From: Amycolatopsis methanolica 239
GTDB lineage: Bacteria > Actinomycetota > Actinomycetes > Mycobacteriales > Pseudonocardiaceae
Direction of reading: 5' to 3'
DNA: 64,000 bases
Assembly: GCF_000739085.1 (NCBI RefSeq)
Contig: NZ_CP009110.1
Coordinates: 2,046,001 to 2,110,000 of the forward strand
The notes beneath the pieces were generated by a model. The model saw only the letters and a program-made list of their open reading frames with translations. It was not told where the DNA came from and searched no databases. The translations under genes were made by a program, and so were the position numbers. Of this stretch, positions 7,970 to 16,619 are shown in pieces. Positions within the stretch are counted from its first letter, which is position 1, and each line of letters begins with the position of its first letter.

Positions 7970-8544
7970 GAATCGGTCCTTTGCTGGTCGGGTGCGCCTG
8001 CCATTGTCCCGCGCCGGTGCGGGCGGGTGTGCACTACCCCTGGACAGACGGAAGCCCCGGCCCGCCGAGGGGGAGGTGGGCCGAGGCTTCCTGCTCCGTC
8101 CGACGGCACCCCTGCGCGTCCACCGGACTTGCGACTCCGCGGGCTGACTACCCCGGCCGCCGGGCGGTAAACCACGGATGCGGGAAAAATCTCCGGCGGT
8201 GTGTCCGGGTGCTCGGGGGTGTCCGGGTTTGGTGACGGTGCCAACTTTGTCCGGCGTGGTCGTCGAGCCGGACCGCCTGGTGGTGCGCCAGGAGTGGGAG
8301 GTCGCCGGCGCGACCGCGGAGCCGGGCCGGAGCACTGAGCGCGGCAGGCGACCGCCGTCGCCGGGATCCGTGCGCGGGCTACGGGGCCGGGGGACGTGGT
8401 GGCCGCCGGGTCGACGTGTCGCGAGGGCTGACCGCGCGCCGGTGAGCGACGTCGCCGCGGCTGGCCAGGGCATCACGCCCCTCGCGTGTGACCAGGCCAC
8501 TGCGAGCCCCCGCGGAAACCCGACCGGGTGGCGATCTCTCTCGT
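7970..8544. other. gene-free stretch: hisS leader plus unassigned DNA
   Basis: These 575 bases between hisS and the broken epoxide hydrolase (both minus strand) hold no convincing gene. Open frames are short, Arg/Pro-rich and lack ribosome-binding sites. The hisS-proximal part contains a strong inverted repeat (8041-8101). The rest (8180-8540) shows only loose GC-rich direct similarity, and may be decayed coding sequence. Confidence 0.5.
8041..8101 (-). promoter_or_regulatory. long stem-loop in the 5' leader of hisS
   Basis: The two arms are GGAAGCC-T-CGGCCC and GGGCCG-G-GGCTTCC. They pair over 14 positions with one G-T pair around a 13-14 base loop. The stem can extend outward through a small internal bulge (GGAC against GTCC). 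It lies 72-132 bases upstream of the hisS ATG. There is no T-run, so it is not a classical terminator. A leader regulatory structure is possible. I looked for T-box elements and did not find the conserved ones. Confidence 0.45.
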
Positions 8545-9677
8545 TCAGCGCACCAGGCGGAAGAAGTCGCGGATATCCTCCACCCACACCTCCGGCGCTT
8601 CGAGCGCCGCGAAGTGGCCGCCGCGCTCGGGTTCGTTCCAGTAGCGGATGTCGGTGTACCGGCAGGCGGCCCAGCGCTGGGACGGGCGCGGCACCTCACG
8701 CGGGAAAACCGAGCACCCCGTCGGCACCGGGACCGTGTCCGAAGTGGACTTGCTGAACCACTCCGACACCTGCCGGAAGCTCTCCCAGTACAACCGCGCC
8801 GACGACGCGCCGCTGCGGGTGAACCAGTACACGCTCACGTTGTCGAGCAGCTGGTCGCGTCAGGACGCTGCCCGAGTCCACCCACGAGCGGTACTTCTCC
8901 ACGATCCACGAGCACAACGCGACCGGCGAGTCCACCAACCCGTACCCGACGGTCTGCGGTTTCGTCGACTGCTCGGCCGAGTAGCCCGACTCCCGCGACT
9001 CCGCCTCGGCGAGCGCGTCCAGCGCCCTCCCGCTCCCGCGGCGACAGATCGGAAAACGTCGCCGGATCGGGCGCCGCGATCGGCGGCTGCACGTGGATCC
9101 CGGCCAGCACCTCCGGGTGCTGCTGCCCCATCGCGGTGGTGATGCTGTTGCCCCAGTCGCTGCCGTGCGCCCCGTAGCGCGTATACCCCAGCGAGGCCAT
9201 CAGCGCGGCCCACGCATCGGCGATCCGCTGCACATCCCAGCCGGGCGATACGGGCTTGTCGCTGAAGCCGTAGCCGGGCAGCGTCGGCAGCACCACGTGG
9301 AACGCGTCCGCGGCCGAACCACCGTGGGCGACCGGGTCGGTCAGCGGCCCGATCACGTCCAGGTACTCCACGATCGACCCCGACCACCCGTTGGTCAGCA
9401 CCAGCGGCAACGCGCCGGGGTGCGGCGAGCGCACGTGCGCGAAGTGGATGCCCACCCCGTCGATCGTCGTCCGGTACTGCGGGAGCGCGTTGACCCGCTT
9501 CTCGAACGCGCGCCAGTCGTACCCGTCCGCCCAGTACGCGCACAGCGACCGCAGGTACTCCAGCGGCACGCCCTGCGACCAGTCCACCGTCTCGGCGTCC
9601 GGCCAGCGCGTGCGCTCCAGGCGGTCCCTCAGGTCCGCCAGTTCACGGTCGTCGACAGCGATCCGAAAATTCTCCAC
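8545..9677 (-). pseudogene. epoxide hydrolase (EHN family), two compensating single-base indels
   Basis: From GTG 9677 the protein is a typical epoxide hydrolase: N-terminal EHN lid (FRIAVDDRELADLRDRLERTRWPD), LTNGWSGSIVEYL, LPGYGFSDKP and the nucleophile elbow [14 protein letters not shown]. The frame shifts near 9024-9027, where one extra base follows SPRERE, and again near 8855-8860, where one base is missing before [10 protein letters not shown]. The last frame carries [16 protein letters not shown] and RGGHFAALEAPEVW (the base His) to the stop at 8545. All catalytic pieces are present, in three frames. Two opposite indels in an otherwise perfect gene suggest very recent damage or sequencing error. 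Confidence 0.82.
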
Positions 9678-9707
9678 GCGCCGACCATGACGAGACCCAC
9701 CGACAAT

Positions 9708-11780
9708 TCACGGCAACGCGGCCAGCACCTTGTCGAGCGTGATCGGCAGGTCCCGGATCCGCGCCCCGGTCGCGTGGAACACCGCGTTCGCCACCGCCGC
9801 GGCCGTGCCCACGATCCCGATCTCGCCGATCCCCTTGACCCCGAGCGGGTTCACGTGCGGGTCGCGCTCGTCTAGCCAGTGCGCCTGGACGTCGTCGACG
9901 TCGGCGTTCACCGCGATGTGGTACTCGGCCAGGTCGTGGTTGACCACCTGCCCGAACCGCGGGTCCCACACGCTCTCCTCGTGCAGCGCCATCGACAGTC
10001 CCATCGTCATGCCGCCGAGGAACTGCGACCGCGCGGTCCGCGGGTTGACGATCCGGCCCGCGGCGAACACCCCGAGCAGCCGCGGCACCCGGATCTCGCC
10101 GGTGTCCGCGTGCACCCGCGCCTCGGCGAACTGCGCGCCGAACGCGTACATCGCGTACTCCTTGCGCGCCGGGTTGTCCCCGGTCGTCGCGTCCGCCTCG
10201 GCGCCCTCGGCCGGGTCGCGGCCGTACTTGTCGCGGAACGTGCGCGCCGCCTCGAACACCGCCGAACCCCACGTCGCCGTCCCTGCCGAGCCGCCGGCCA
10301 CCGCCGCCTCCGGGTACGCGGTGTCGCCGAGCCGCATGTCGATCGCCTCGACCGGCACCTCCAGCGCCTCCGCGGCGATCTGCGGCAGCACCGTCCACGC
10401 GCCGGTCCCCAGGTCAGCAGCGCCGATCTCCACGGCGTACCGGCCGCCCTCGAACCGCACCACCGCGGTCGACCCCGGCCGCGTCGACGACGGGTACACC
10501 GATGCCGCCACCCCGGTGCCGACCTGCCAGCCGTGCTCCAGCCGCACGCCGGGCCGCGGATCGCGCGAGTCCCAGCCGAACCGCCGGGCGCCCTCGCGCA
10601 GGCAATCCACCAGATGCCTGCTGGAGAACGGGTTGCCCGACTCCGGGTCCACTTCCGGCTCGTTGCGGACCCGCAGCTCGACCGGGTCGATGCCCAGCTC
10701 GTAGGCCAGCTCGTCCATCGCCACCTCGGGCCCGAACATGCCGGGGCACTCGCCGGGCGCGCGCATCCACGACGGCACCGGCACGTCCAGCGCGGCCAGC
10801 CGGTGCGTGGTGCGCCGGTTCGGTGCGGCGTACATCATGCGCGACGGCAACGCGGTCTGCTCCGCGAACTCCTTGATCCGCGAGGTCTGCTCGACCACGT
10901 CGAGCCCGATCGCGGTCAGCCTGCCGTCGCGGGTCGCGCCGAGCCGCATCTTCTGGATCGTCGGCGTCCGGTACCCGGCGAGCGAGAACATCTGCTGCCG
11001 CGTCAGCGCGAGCTTCACCGGCCGTCCCGGGTGGGCCCGCGCGGCCATCGCGGCAAGCGCCACGTTCGCGTGCGGCAGGCCCTTCGACCCGAAGCCGCCG
11101 CCCACGTACGGGCACACCACCCGCACCCGTTCCTCGGGCAGGCCGAACACCTTCGCGATGGCCTTGCGCGACGGGTGCACGCCCTGCGTCGAGTCCCACA
11201 GCGTCAGGACGTGGTTGTCCCACAAGGCCGTCGTCGCGTGCGGCTCCAGCGGGTTGTTGTGGTACATCGCGGTGCGGTAGGTCTGCTCGACCGTCACGTC
11301 GGCGGACGCCATCGCCGCGTCGACGTCGCCGGCCGCGGTGTCCGTGGGGACCGCCGGGTTGACCTTCTCCGGTTTGTACAGGTCGTCGCGGTCCGCGGAC
11401 AGCTCGGTGTCGTGCTCGCGCTCGTCGTAGGTGGCGAACACCAGCTCCGCGCCGTGCCGCGCGACCTCCGGGGTCTCCGCGACCACCAGCCCGATCACCT
11501 GGCCGCGGAAGGCGACCTCGCGGTCCTGCAGCACGGCCAGTTCGGCGTCTGCTGTGGACGCCAGCCGTTCGGCACTGCGGTAGGTGATGACGTCGAGGAC
11601 CCCGTCGAGCACCTCGGTCTCGGCGGTGTGGATCGCGGCGATCCGGCCGCGGGCCACGGTGGCCTGCACGGGGTGGCAGAACACCGGGGCGTCGGCCGGC
11701 GTCTCGTAGGCGTACGTTGCGGTGCCGGTGACCTTGCGTGCGCCGTCCCGTCGCACCAGGGGTTCGCCGATCGCGGTCAT
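9708..11780 (-). CDS. aldehyde oxidoreductase, molybdenum-cofactor subunit (PaoC/XDH family)
   Basis: A 690-residue large subunit of the xanthine dehydrogenase family. It carries the N-terminal Ald_Xan_dh_C domain (GEPLVRRDGARKVTGTATYAYE), the molybdopterin domains with VVCPYVGGGFGSKG and MRAPGECPGMFGPEVAMDELAYELGIDP, and the C-terminal KGIGEIGIVGTAAAVANAVFHATG with the catalytic-type Glu in GIGEIG. It oxidises aldehydes or N-heterocycles by hydroxylation at Mo. It is the last gene of the minus-strand operon 13248-9708 and its ATG (11780) overlaps the stop of the FAD subunit by 4 bases. Organisation Fe-S, FAD, Mo matches E. coli paoABC (yagTSR). Its precise substrate is not visible. Confidence 0.9.
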   Translation of the reverse strand: MTAIGEPLVRRDGARKVTGTATYAYETPADAPVFCHPVQATVARGRIAAIHTAETEVLDGVLDVITYRSAERLASTADAELAVLQDREVAFRGQVIGLVVAETPEVARHGAELVFATYDEREHDTELSADRDDLYKPEKVNPAVPTDTAAGDVDAAMASADVTVEQTYRTAMYHNNPLEPHATTALWDNHVLTLWDSTQGVHPSRKAIAKVFGLPEERVRVVCPYVGGGFGSKGLPHANVALAAMAARAHPGRPVKLALTRQQMFSLAGYRTPTIQKMRLGATRDGRLTAIGLDVVEQTSRIKEFAEQTALPSRMMYAAPNRRTTHRLAALDVPVPSWMRAPGECPGMFGPEVAMDELAYELGIDPVELRVRNEPEVDPESGNPFSSRHLVDCLREGARRFGWDSRDPRPGVRLEHGWQVGTGVAASVYPSSTRPGSTAVVRFEGGRYAVEIGAADLGTGAWTVLPQIAAEALEVPVEAIDMRLGDTAYPEAAVAGGSAGTATWGSAVFEAARTFRDKYGRDPAEGAEADATTGDNPARKEYAMYAFGAQFAEARVHADTGEIRVPRLLGVFAAGRIVNPRTARSQFLGGMTMGLSMALHEESVWDPRFGQVVNHDLAEYHIAVNADVDDVQAHWLDERDPHVNPLGVKGIGEIGIVGTAAAVANAVFHATGARIRDLPITLDKVLAALP

Positions 11781-12748
11781 GACAGCTCCCGGAGCACGGA
11801 AACCAGGGTCCGGGTCAGCAGCGGGACCTTGAACTCGTTGCCGGGCAACGGCCGCGCCTGCGCCAGCTCCTCTTCGGCGGCGGCGCGGAACGTCGCGTCG
11901 GTGGCCGGCGCGCCGCGCAGCACGTCCTCGGCCTGCCAGGCGCGCCACGGTTTGTGCGCGACCCCGCCGAACGCGATGCGCGCGTCGACGATCGTGCCGT
12001 CCTCCACGGCCAGCACAGCCGCCACCGACACCAGCGCGAACGCGTAGGAGGCGCGGTCGCGGACCTTCCGGTAGCGCTGCTCCCCGGCGGGCGGCGCCGG
12101 CAGGTCGATCGAGGTGATCAGGTCGCCGTGCGCCAGCACGGTGTCCCGCTCCGGGATGTCACCGGGCAGGCGGTGCAGCTCGGTGAACGGGATCGTGCGC
12201 GCGCCGTCCGCTCCGAGCGCGGACACCTCGGCGTCCAGCGCGGCCAGCGCGACCGCCAGGTCGGACGGGTGCGTCGCGACGCAGTGCTCGGACGCGCCGA
12301 AGATCGCGTGGTAGCGGGTGTAGCCGCCGATCGCGGAGCATCCGGAGCCGGGCTCGCGCTTGTTGCACGGGGTCGTGACGTCCTGGAAGTACGCGCACCG
12401 CGTGCGCTGCAACGGGTTCCCGCCGGTGGTGGCCATGTTGCGCAACTGCCCGGACGCGCCGGCGAGCAGCGATTCGGCGAGTACCGGGTAGCGCGACCGG
12501 ATTCGCGGGTCGGCGGCCAGGTCGCTGTTGCGCACCCCGGCGCCGATCGACAGGAGGCCGTCGCGCTCGGTGATCTCGGTGGAGGTCAGGTGGGTGATGT
12601 CGACGAGCCGGCCAGGGCGGGCGACGCCGAGCTTGAGGTGGTCGACGAGGTTCGTGCCGCCGGCCAGGAACACCGCGGACGGGTCGGCGGCGACCGTGCG
12701 CACGGCCGTGCCGGCGTCGGCGGGGGAGTCGTAGGTGAACGGCTTCAT
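11777..12748 (-). CDS. aldehyde oxidoreductase, FAD subunit with extra Fe-S motif (PaoB-like)
   Basis: A 323-residue FAD_binding_5/CO_deh_flav_C protein: VFLAGGTNLVDHLKLG and GQLRNMATTGGNPLQRTRC for FAD. It contains a Cys-bearing insert (RCAYFQDVTTPC, then GSGC) of the kind that binds a [4Fe-4S] cluster in E. coli PaoB and 4-hydroxybenzoyl-CoA reductase; most XDH-family FAD subunits lack it. It passes electrons from the Fe-S subunit to the acceptor. The start at 12748 and stop at 11777 both overlap neighbours by 4 bases, so the three subunits are translationally coupled. Confidence 0.9.
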   Translation of the reverse strand: MKPFTYDSPADAGTAVRTVAADPSAVFLAGGTNLVDHLKLGVARPGRLVDITHLTSTEITERDGLLSIGAGVRNSDLAADPRIRSRYPVLAESLLAGASGQLRNMATTGGNPLQRTRCAYFQDVTTPCNKREPGSGCSAIGGYTRYHAIFGASEHCVATHPSDLAVALAALDAEVSALGADGARTIPFTELHRLPGDIPERDTVLAHGDLITSIDLPAPPAGEQRYRKVRDRASYAFALVSVAAVLAVEDGTIVDARIAFGGVAHKPWRAWQAEDVLRGAPATDATFRAAAEEELAQARPLPGNEFKVPLLTRTLVSVLRELS

Positions 12749-13248
12749 CCGGCCGCCTCCTCGATCGCGCTGACGATGCCGTCGTAGGCGGCGCACCGGC
12801 ACAGGTTGCCGCTCATCCGCTCGGCGATCTCGGCGCGGGTCAGCGGGGGGCGCTCGCTGACCGCCGGGGTCGCGTGGCTCGGCCAGCCCTGCTTGACCTC
12901 GTCCAGCGCGCCGACCGCGGAGCAGATCTGGCCCGGCGTGCAGTAGCCGCACTGGAACCCGTCGTGCTCCAGGAACGCGCGCTGCACCGGGTGCAGCTCA
13001 CCGTCCGGAGCGAGCCCGGCGGCGGTGGTGACCTCGTTCCCGTTCTGCGCGACGGCCAGCGACAGGCAGGACAGGATCCGGCGGCCGCCGACCAGGACCG
13101 TGCAGGCCCCGCACTGGCCGTGGTCGCAGCCCTTCTTCGGGCTGGTGACGCCGAGGCGTTCGCGCAGGGCGTCCAGGAGGGTGGTGCGGCTGTCGAGCGT
13201 CAGCTGGTGGGTGGCGCCGTCGACACGCAAGGTGATCTCCGCGTCCAT
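12745..13248 (-). CDS. aldehyde oxidoreductase, [2Fe-2S] subunit (PaoA-like)
   Basis: A 167-residue protein with two [2Fe-2S] clusters: a plant-ferredoxin fold (GCDHGQCGACTVLVGG...C) in the first half and the alpha-helical CGYCTPGQI ... GNLCRCAAYDGI domain in the second. It takes electrons from the Mo centre. E. coli PaoA has a Tat leader for periplasmic export, but none is present here, so this enzyme is probably cytoplasmic. First gene of the operon; it diverges from the GntR regulator at 13373, with 124 bases between them for two promoters. Confidence 0.92.
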   Translation of the reverse strand: MDAEITLRVDGATHQLTLDSRTTLLDALRERLGVTSPKKGCDHGQCGACTVLVGGRRILSCLSLAVAQNGNEVTTAAGLAPDGELHPVQRAFLEHDGFQCGYCTPGQICSAVGALDEVKQGWPSHATPAVSERPPLTRAEIAERMSGNLCRCAAYDGIVSAIEEAAG

Positions 13249-13372
13249 GACGTGGGGCGTACCCGGCAGGGCAGCCGCGAAACCGGCGATCCCACGGCGA
13301 CCGCGTTCCCGGCGCGCCGCGCGTTGCCGAAGCGGCGCCGCCGGGACCCCGCCGCCGTGGGAAAATGCCCGG

Positions 13373-14083
13373 ATGCGGCAGATCGGGAACGACGCCAACC
13401 TCGCCGGGAAGATCCTCGACGAGCTCAAGAGCGCCATCGTCAACGGCGAGCTCGTCGCGGGCAGCCTGTACTCGGTGCACGACCTCGCGGAGCGGCTCGG
13501 CGTGTCCCGGACGCCGGTGCGGGAGGCGCTGATCCAGCTGGCCGAGCGTGGCATGGTGCGGTTCGAGCGCAACCGCGGGGTGCGGATCCTCCAGACGTCG
13601 CTGCACGACCTGGAGGAGGTCTTCGCGATCCGGCTGCTGCTGGAGGTCCCGGCCACCCACCGCGCCGTCACGCAGCGGACCGCCGCGTGGGTCAAGGAGC
13701 TGGGCGCCCAGCTCAAGGCGATGCGCGCCGCCGCGGAGAAACGCGACGAGGCCACCTTCATGGCCGCCGACCGGCGCTTCCACGAGGTCATCAACGAGGC
13801 GTCCGGCAACGTGCGGCTCGCCCGCTACATCGACTCGCTGCGCGACATGGTCCTGCTGCGCGGCGCCTCGACCGTCGACACCTCGCGCAGCCTGTCCGAC
13901 ATCCTCGGCGAGCACGAGGAGATCTTCGCGCTCATCGAAGCGGGCAAGGCCGACGAAGCCGCCGAGTCGATGCGCGCGCACCTGCTCAACACGGCCCGGC
14001 TGCTGATCGGCCAGGAGGCCGCGGCCAGCGGTGATCCGGTCCCGCCGGTCTCGTTGGAGTGGACCGGCTACCCACGTCGTTGA
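13373..14083 (+). CDS. GntR-family regulator (FCD subfamily)
   Basis: A 236-residue regulator. It has a winged HTH (ILDELKSAIVNGELVAGSLYSVHDLAERLGVSRTPVREALIQLAERGMVRFERNRGVRI) and a helical FCD effector domain with metal-ligand-type residues (DRRFHEVI and LGEHEEIFALIEAG). FCD regulators usually respond to carboxylic acids. It sits between two operons, the divergent Mo enzyme and the downstream lactonase/transhydrogenase operon. A 12-bp palindrome (14087-14098) follows its stop codon, so it probably controls the downstream set and perhaps the Mo enzyme. Confidence 0.9.
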   Translation: MRQIGNDANLAGKILDELKSAIVNGELVAGSLYSVHDLAERLGVSRTPVREALIQLAERGMVRFERNRGVRILQTSLHDLEEVFAIRLLLEVPATHRAVTQRTAAWVKELGAQLKAMRAAAEKRDEATFMAADRRFHEVINEASGNVRLARYIDSLRDMVLLRGASTVDTSRSLSDILGEHEEIFALIEAGKADEAAESMRAHLLNTARLLIGQEAAASGDPVPPVSLEWTGYPRR

Positions 14084-14086
14084 CGA

Positions 14087-14098
14087 GTAGCATGCTAC
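14087..14098. promoter_or_regulatory. candidate GntR operator
   Basis: GTAGCATGCTAC is a perfect 12-bp palindrome that begins 3 bases after the GntR stop codon and lies 46 bases upstream of the lactonase ATG. FCD-type GntR proteins bind short palindromes of this size. The link to the adjacent regulator is inference. Confidence 0.5.
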
Positions 14099-14144
14099 AT
14101 GCCACTCTGTGCTCGGCTCTGTCCTGACGCGCAAGGAGGCGCAG

Positions 14145-14951
14145 ATGACGGCACCGAGCAAGGTTCACCTGTTCAAGACCGGAACCATGGAATGCGACCA
14201 GACCTGGCTGCTGCTCAAGCCGGGTGCGACCATCGCCGACCGTTCGAACACCCGCAAGGAAGCGGTGTCGACGACGTGCCCGACCCACGCGGTGCTCATC
14301 GAACACCCGGACGGGCGCATCCTGTGGGACACGGGCGTTCCGCAGGACTGGGAGACCCGCTGGGTGCCCACCGGGCTGCAGGAGTTCTTCCCTGTTCAGG
14401 AGGGCGCCACCTACCTGCACGACTCGCTGGCCGCGCTGGAGCTGACGCCGGACGACATCGACGTGCTGATGCTGTCCTACCTGCACTTCGACCACGCCGC
14501 CAACGCGAAGCTGTTCGACAACGGCAAGACCCGGATCATCGTCAACGCGAACGAGCACGAGGGCGCGCTCGGCATCGACGGGCCGTTCAAGGGCGCGCAC
14601 CTCAAGGCCGACTACGAGGGCATCGACTACGAACTCATCTCGGGTGACGCCGAAATCGCACCGGGCGTCAGCGTCATCGAGACACCGGGCCACACCTGGG
14701 GGACGATGTCACCGCGGGTGGACCTGCCGGAGGCGGGCACCAAGATCTTCACCTCCGATGCGGTCTACCTCGGCGAGAGCTGGGGCCCGCCTGCCATCGG
14801 CGCCGCGATCGTCTGGGACAGCGTGCGCCGGCTGGAGTCGGCGGAGAAGCTGCGGCGCATCGCCGAGGAGACGAACGCGGAGGTGATCTTCGGGCACGAC
14901 CCGGAGCAGGCCGCCAAGCTCCCGTTCGCCCCCGACGGGTACTTCGGCTGA
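14145..14951 (+). CDS. metallo-beta-lactamase-fold hydrolase, N-acyl-homoserine/gamma-lactone lactonase-like
   Basis: A 268-residue protein with an AAGGAGG ribosome-binding site just before ATG 14145. The layout is that of the AHL-lactonase branch (AiiA, AttM/BlcC): ILWDTGVPQ, the metal motif [20 protein letters not shown] with the second-metal His, TSDAVYLGE with the bridging Asp, and IFGHDPEQ. In the HxHxDH motif the first His is Tyr (Y-L-H-F-D-H), which would remove one ligand of metal 1. The next gene is the hydroxyacid-oxoacid transhydrogenase 11 bases away. AttM opens gamma-butyrolactone to 4-hydroxybutyrate, the transhydrogenase substrate, so a lactone-opening role is likely but unproven. 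Confidence 0.75.
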   Translation: MTAPSKVHLFKTGTMECDQTWLLLKPGATIADRSNTRKEAVSTTCPTHAVLIEHPDGRILWDTGVPQDWETRWVPTGLQEFFPVQEGATYLHDSLAALELTPDDIDVLMLSYLHFDHAANAKLFDNGKTRIIVNANEHEGALGIDGPFKGAHLKADYEGIDYELISGDAEIAPGVSVIETPGHTWGTMSPRVDLPEAGTKIFTSDAVYLGESWGPPAIGAAIVWDSVRRLESAEKLRRIAEETNAEVIFGHDPEQAAKLPFAPDGYFG

Positions 14952-14962
14952 AAGGCACGGGC

Positions 14963-16240
14963 ATGACCGAATACCTCAACGAGACCGTCTTCACCTGGGG
15001 CGCGACGCCGCTGAAGTTCGGCGCCGGCGCCGTCGACGAGATCGGCTGGGACCTCGCGCAGATGGGCGCGGAACGGGTCCTCATCGTCACCGATCCGGGC
15101 GTCGCCGCCACCGGCGTGCCGCAGCGGGTCGCCGACGCGGCCAAGGCAGGCGGGCTGACCGTCGAGGTCTACGACCAGGTGCACGTCGAACCGACCGACG
15201 TCAGCATCCAGGCCGCGGTGGACTTCGCGAAGCAGTCCGAGTGGGACGGGTTCATCGCCGTCGGCGGCGGCTCGTCGATCGACACCGCCAAGGCCATCAA
15301 CCTGATGACCACCTACCCGGCCGACCTCTACGACTACGTCAACAAGCCGATCGGGCAGGGCAAGGCGCCCGCCGGGCCGCTCAAGCCGCTGGTCGCGGTG
15401 CCGACCACCGCGGGTACCGGGTCGGAGACGACGCCAGTGTGCATCATGGACTTCCTCGACCTCAAGGTGAAGTCCGGCATCAGCCACCCGCGGCTGCGGC
15501 CGTCGATGGCGGTGGTCGACCCGCTGCTGACGCTGAGCATGCCGCCCGAGGTGACCGCGGCCAGCGGGATGGACGTGCTGTGCCACGCGCTGGAGTCTTA
15601 CACGGCCAAGCCGTTCGACTCCTTCCCACGGCACCGCGCGGACACCCGGGTCGCCTACTGCGGGTCGAACCCGATTTCGGACGCCTGGACCGAGCAGGCG
15701 CTGACCCTGCTGGCCCGCTCGTTCCGCAAGGCCGTGCTCAACGGGGGCGACCTCGCGGCGCGCACGGACATGATGTTGGCCGCGACGTTCGCCGGCATGG
15801 GGTTCGGCAACGCGGGCGTGCACATCCCGCACGCCTGCGCGTACCCGATCGCCGGGCGCGTCAAGGAGTACCGGCCGAAGAACTACCCGCAGGACGAGGC
15901 GATGGTCCCGCACGGCGAGTCGGTGTCGCTGACCGCGCCCGCGGCCTTCCGGTTCACCTTCCCGACGAACCCGGAGAAGCACCTGCGGGCCGCGCGGATC
16001 CTCGACCCGCACGCGCCGAAGCAGCGCGACGCGGTGGACCAGCTGCCGTTCGTGTTGTCCTCGCTGATGCGCGACATCGGCACGCCCAACGGGATCGGCG
16101 GCGTCGGCTACGACGAGGGCGACATCGGCGACCTGGTCGAGGGCACCCTCAAGCAGGAGCGGCTGCTGACCATCTCGCCGCGGCCGGTCCGCGCCGAGGA
16201 CCTGGAGGCGATCTTCGCCCAGTCGATCGAGAACTGGTGA
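14963..16240 (+). CDS. hydroxyacid-oxoacid transhydrogenase (iron-type ADH family, ADHFE1-like)
   Basis: A 425-residue group III alcohol dehydrogenase. The nucleotide motif is GGGSSIDTAKA and the metal ligands lie in SGMDVLCHALESY and NAGVHIPHACAYPI. It contains the insert between the His ligands with AYCGSNPISDAWTEQAL, plus VPHGESVSLTAPA and a C-terminal LPQER-like LKQERL, which are characteristic of mammalian ADHFE1. That enzyme transfers hydride from 4-hydroxybutyrate to 2-oxoglutarate with tightly held NAD, giving succinate semialdehyde and D-2-hydroxyglutarate. The large FAD/Fe-S enzyme two genes downstream would re-oxidise D-2-hydroxyglutarate, which strengthens this call over a simple alcohol dehydrogenase. 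Confidence 0.85.
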   Translation: MTEYLNETVFTWGATPLKFGAGAVDEIGWDLAQMGAERVLIVTDPGVAATGVPQRVADAAKAGGLTVEVYDQVHVEPTDVSIQAAVDFAKQSEWDGFIAVGGGSSIDTAKAINLMTTYPADLYDYVNKPIGQGKAPAGPLKPLVAVPTTAGTGSETTPVCIMDFLDLKVKSGISHPRLRPSMAVVDPLLTLSMPPEVTAASGMDVLCHALESYTAKPFDSFPRHRADTRVAYCGSNPISDAWTEQALTLLARSFRKAVLNGGDLAARTDMMLAATFAGMGFGNAGVHIPHACAYPIAGRVKEYRPKNYPQDEAMVPHGESVSLTAPAAFRFTFPTNPEKHLRAARILDPHAPKQRDAVDQLPFVLSSLMRDIGTPNGIGGVGYDEGDIGDLVEGTLKQERLLTISPRPVRAEDLEAIFAQSIENW

Positions 16241-16244
16241 TCGG

Positions 16245-16619
16245 ATGCCCATCTACGACTACGCGTGCGACTGCGGGAACCGGTTCGAGGCGCTCGTGCC
16301 CTCGTCCGCCAGCCCCGCGCCGAGCTGTGCGTGCGGTTCGTCGCCGCGCCGCCTGCCGTCCGCGGTGCGGCTCGGCGGGGCCGCCTCGGCCGGGCCCGGC
16401 CGGGACGACGCGCCGAAGAGCTGGCGCGGCACCGGCAACGGCGACCGGGAAACGGTGCGGCACTGGCACCAGCAGATGACCCGGCGGGAGAAGCTGGAGC
16501 AGAAGTACCCGGAGCTGACCGGGGACCGTCGTCCGGTGCTCGCCCACGAGGGGCGCTTCGCCGCCGCGCCGCTGCGGGCCGGCGATCCGGATCCGGTGCC
16601 GGGGGAATCGGCTTCATGA
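16245..16619 (+). CDS. FmdB-family zinc-ribbon protein
   Basis: A 124-residue protein that opens with MPIYDYACDCGNRFEALVPSS and a second CxC pair (PSCACGS), a compact FmdB/CxxC zinc ribbon. The remainder is Arg/Gly-rich with a charged helix (HWHQQMTRREKLEQKYPEL). FmdB proteins often travel with amidase or one-carbon genes and are assumed to be regulators or assembly factors. Starts 4 bases after the transhydrogenase stop, and its own stop overlaps the next ATG (ATGA), so it is firmly within this operon. Confidence 0.85.
   Translation: MPIYDYACDCGNRFEALVPSSASPAPSCACGSSPRRLPSAVRLGGAASAGPGRDDAPKSWRGTGNGDRETVRHWHQQMTRREKLEQKYPELTGDRRPVLAHEGRFAAAPLRAGDPDPVPGESAS

Noticed and set aside
7970-8180. 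T-box riboswitch in the hisS leader
   Set aside because: No convincing conserved T-box bulge (complement of the tRNA acceptor end) or specifier stem could be seen. I kept only the stem-loop.
14963-16240. NDMA-dependent methanol dehydrogenase (Mno), as in methylotrophic actinomycetes
   Set aside because: The SNPISDAW insert, VPHGESV segment and operon context match hydroxyacid-oxoacid transhydrogenase much better.
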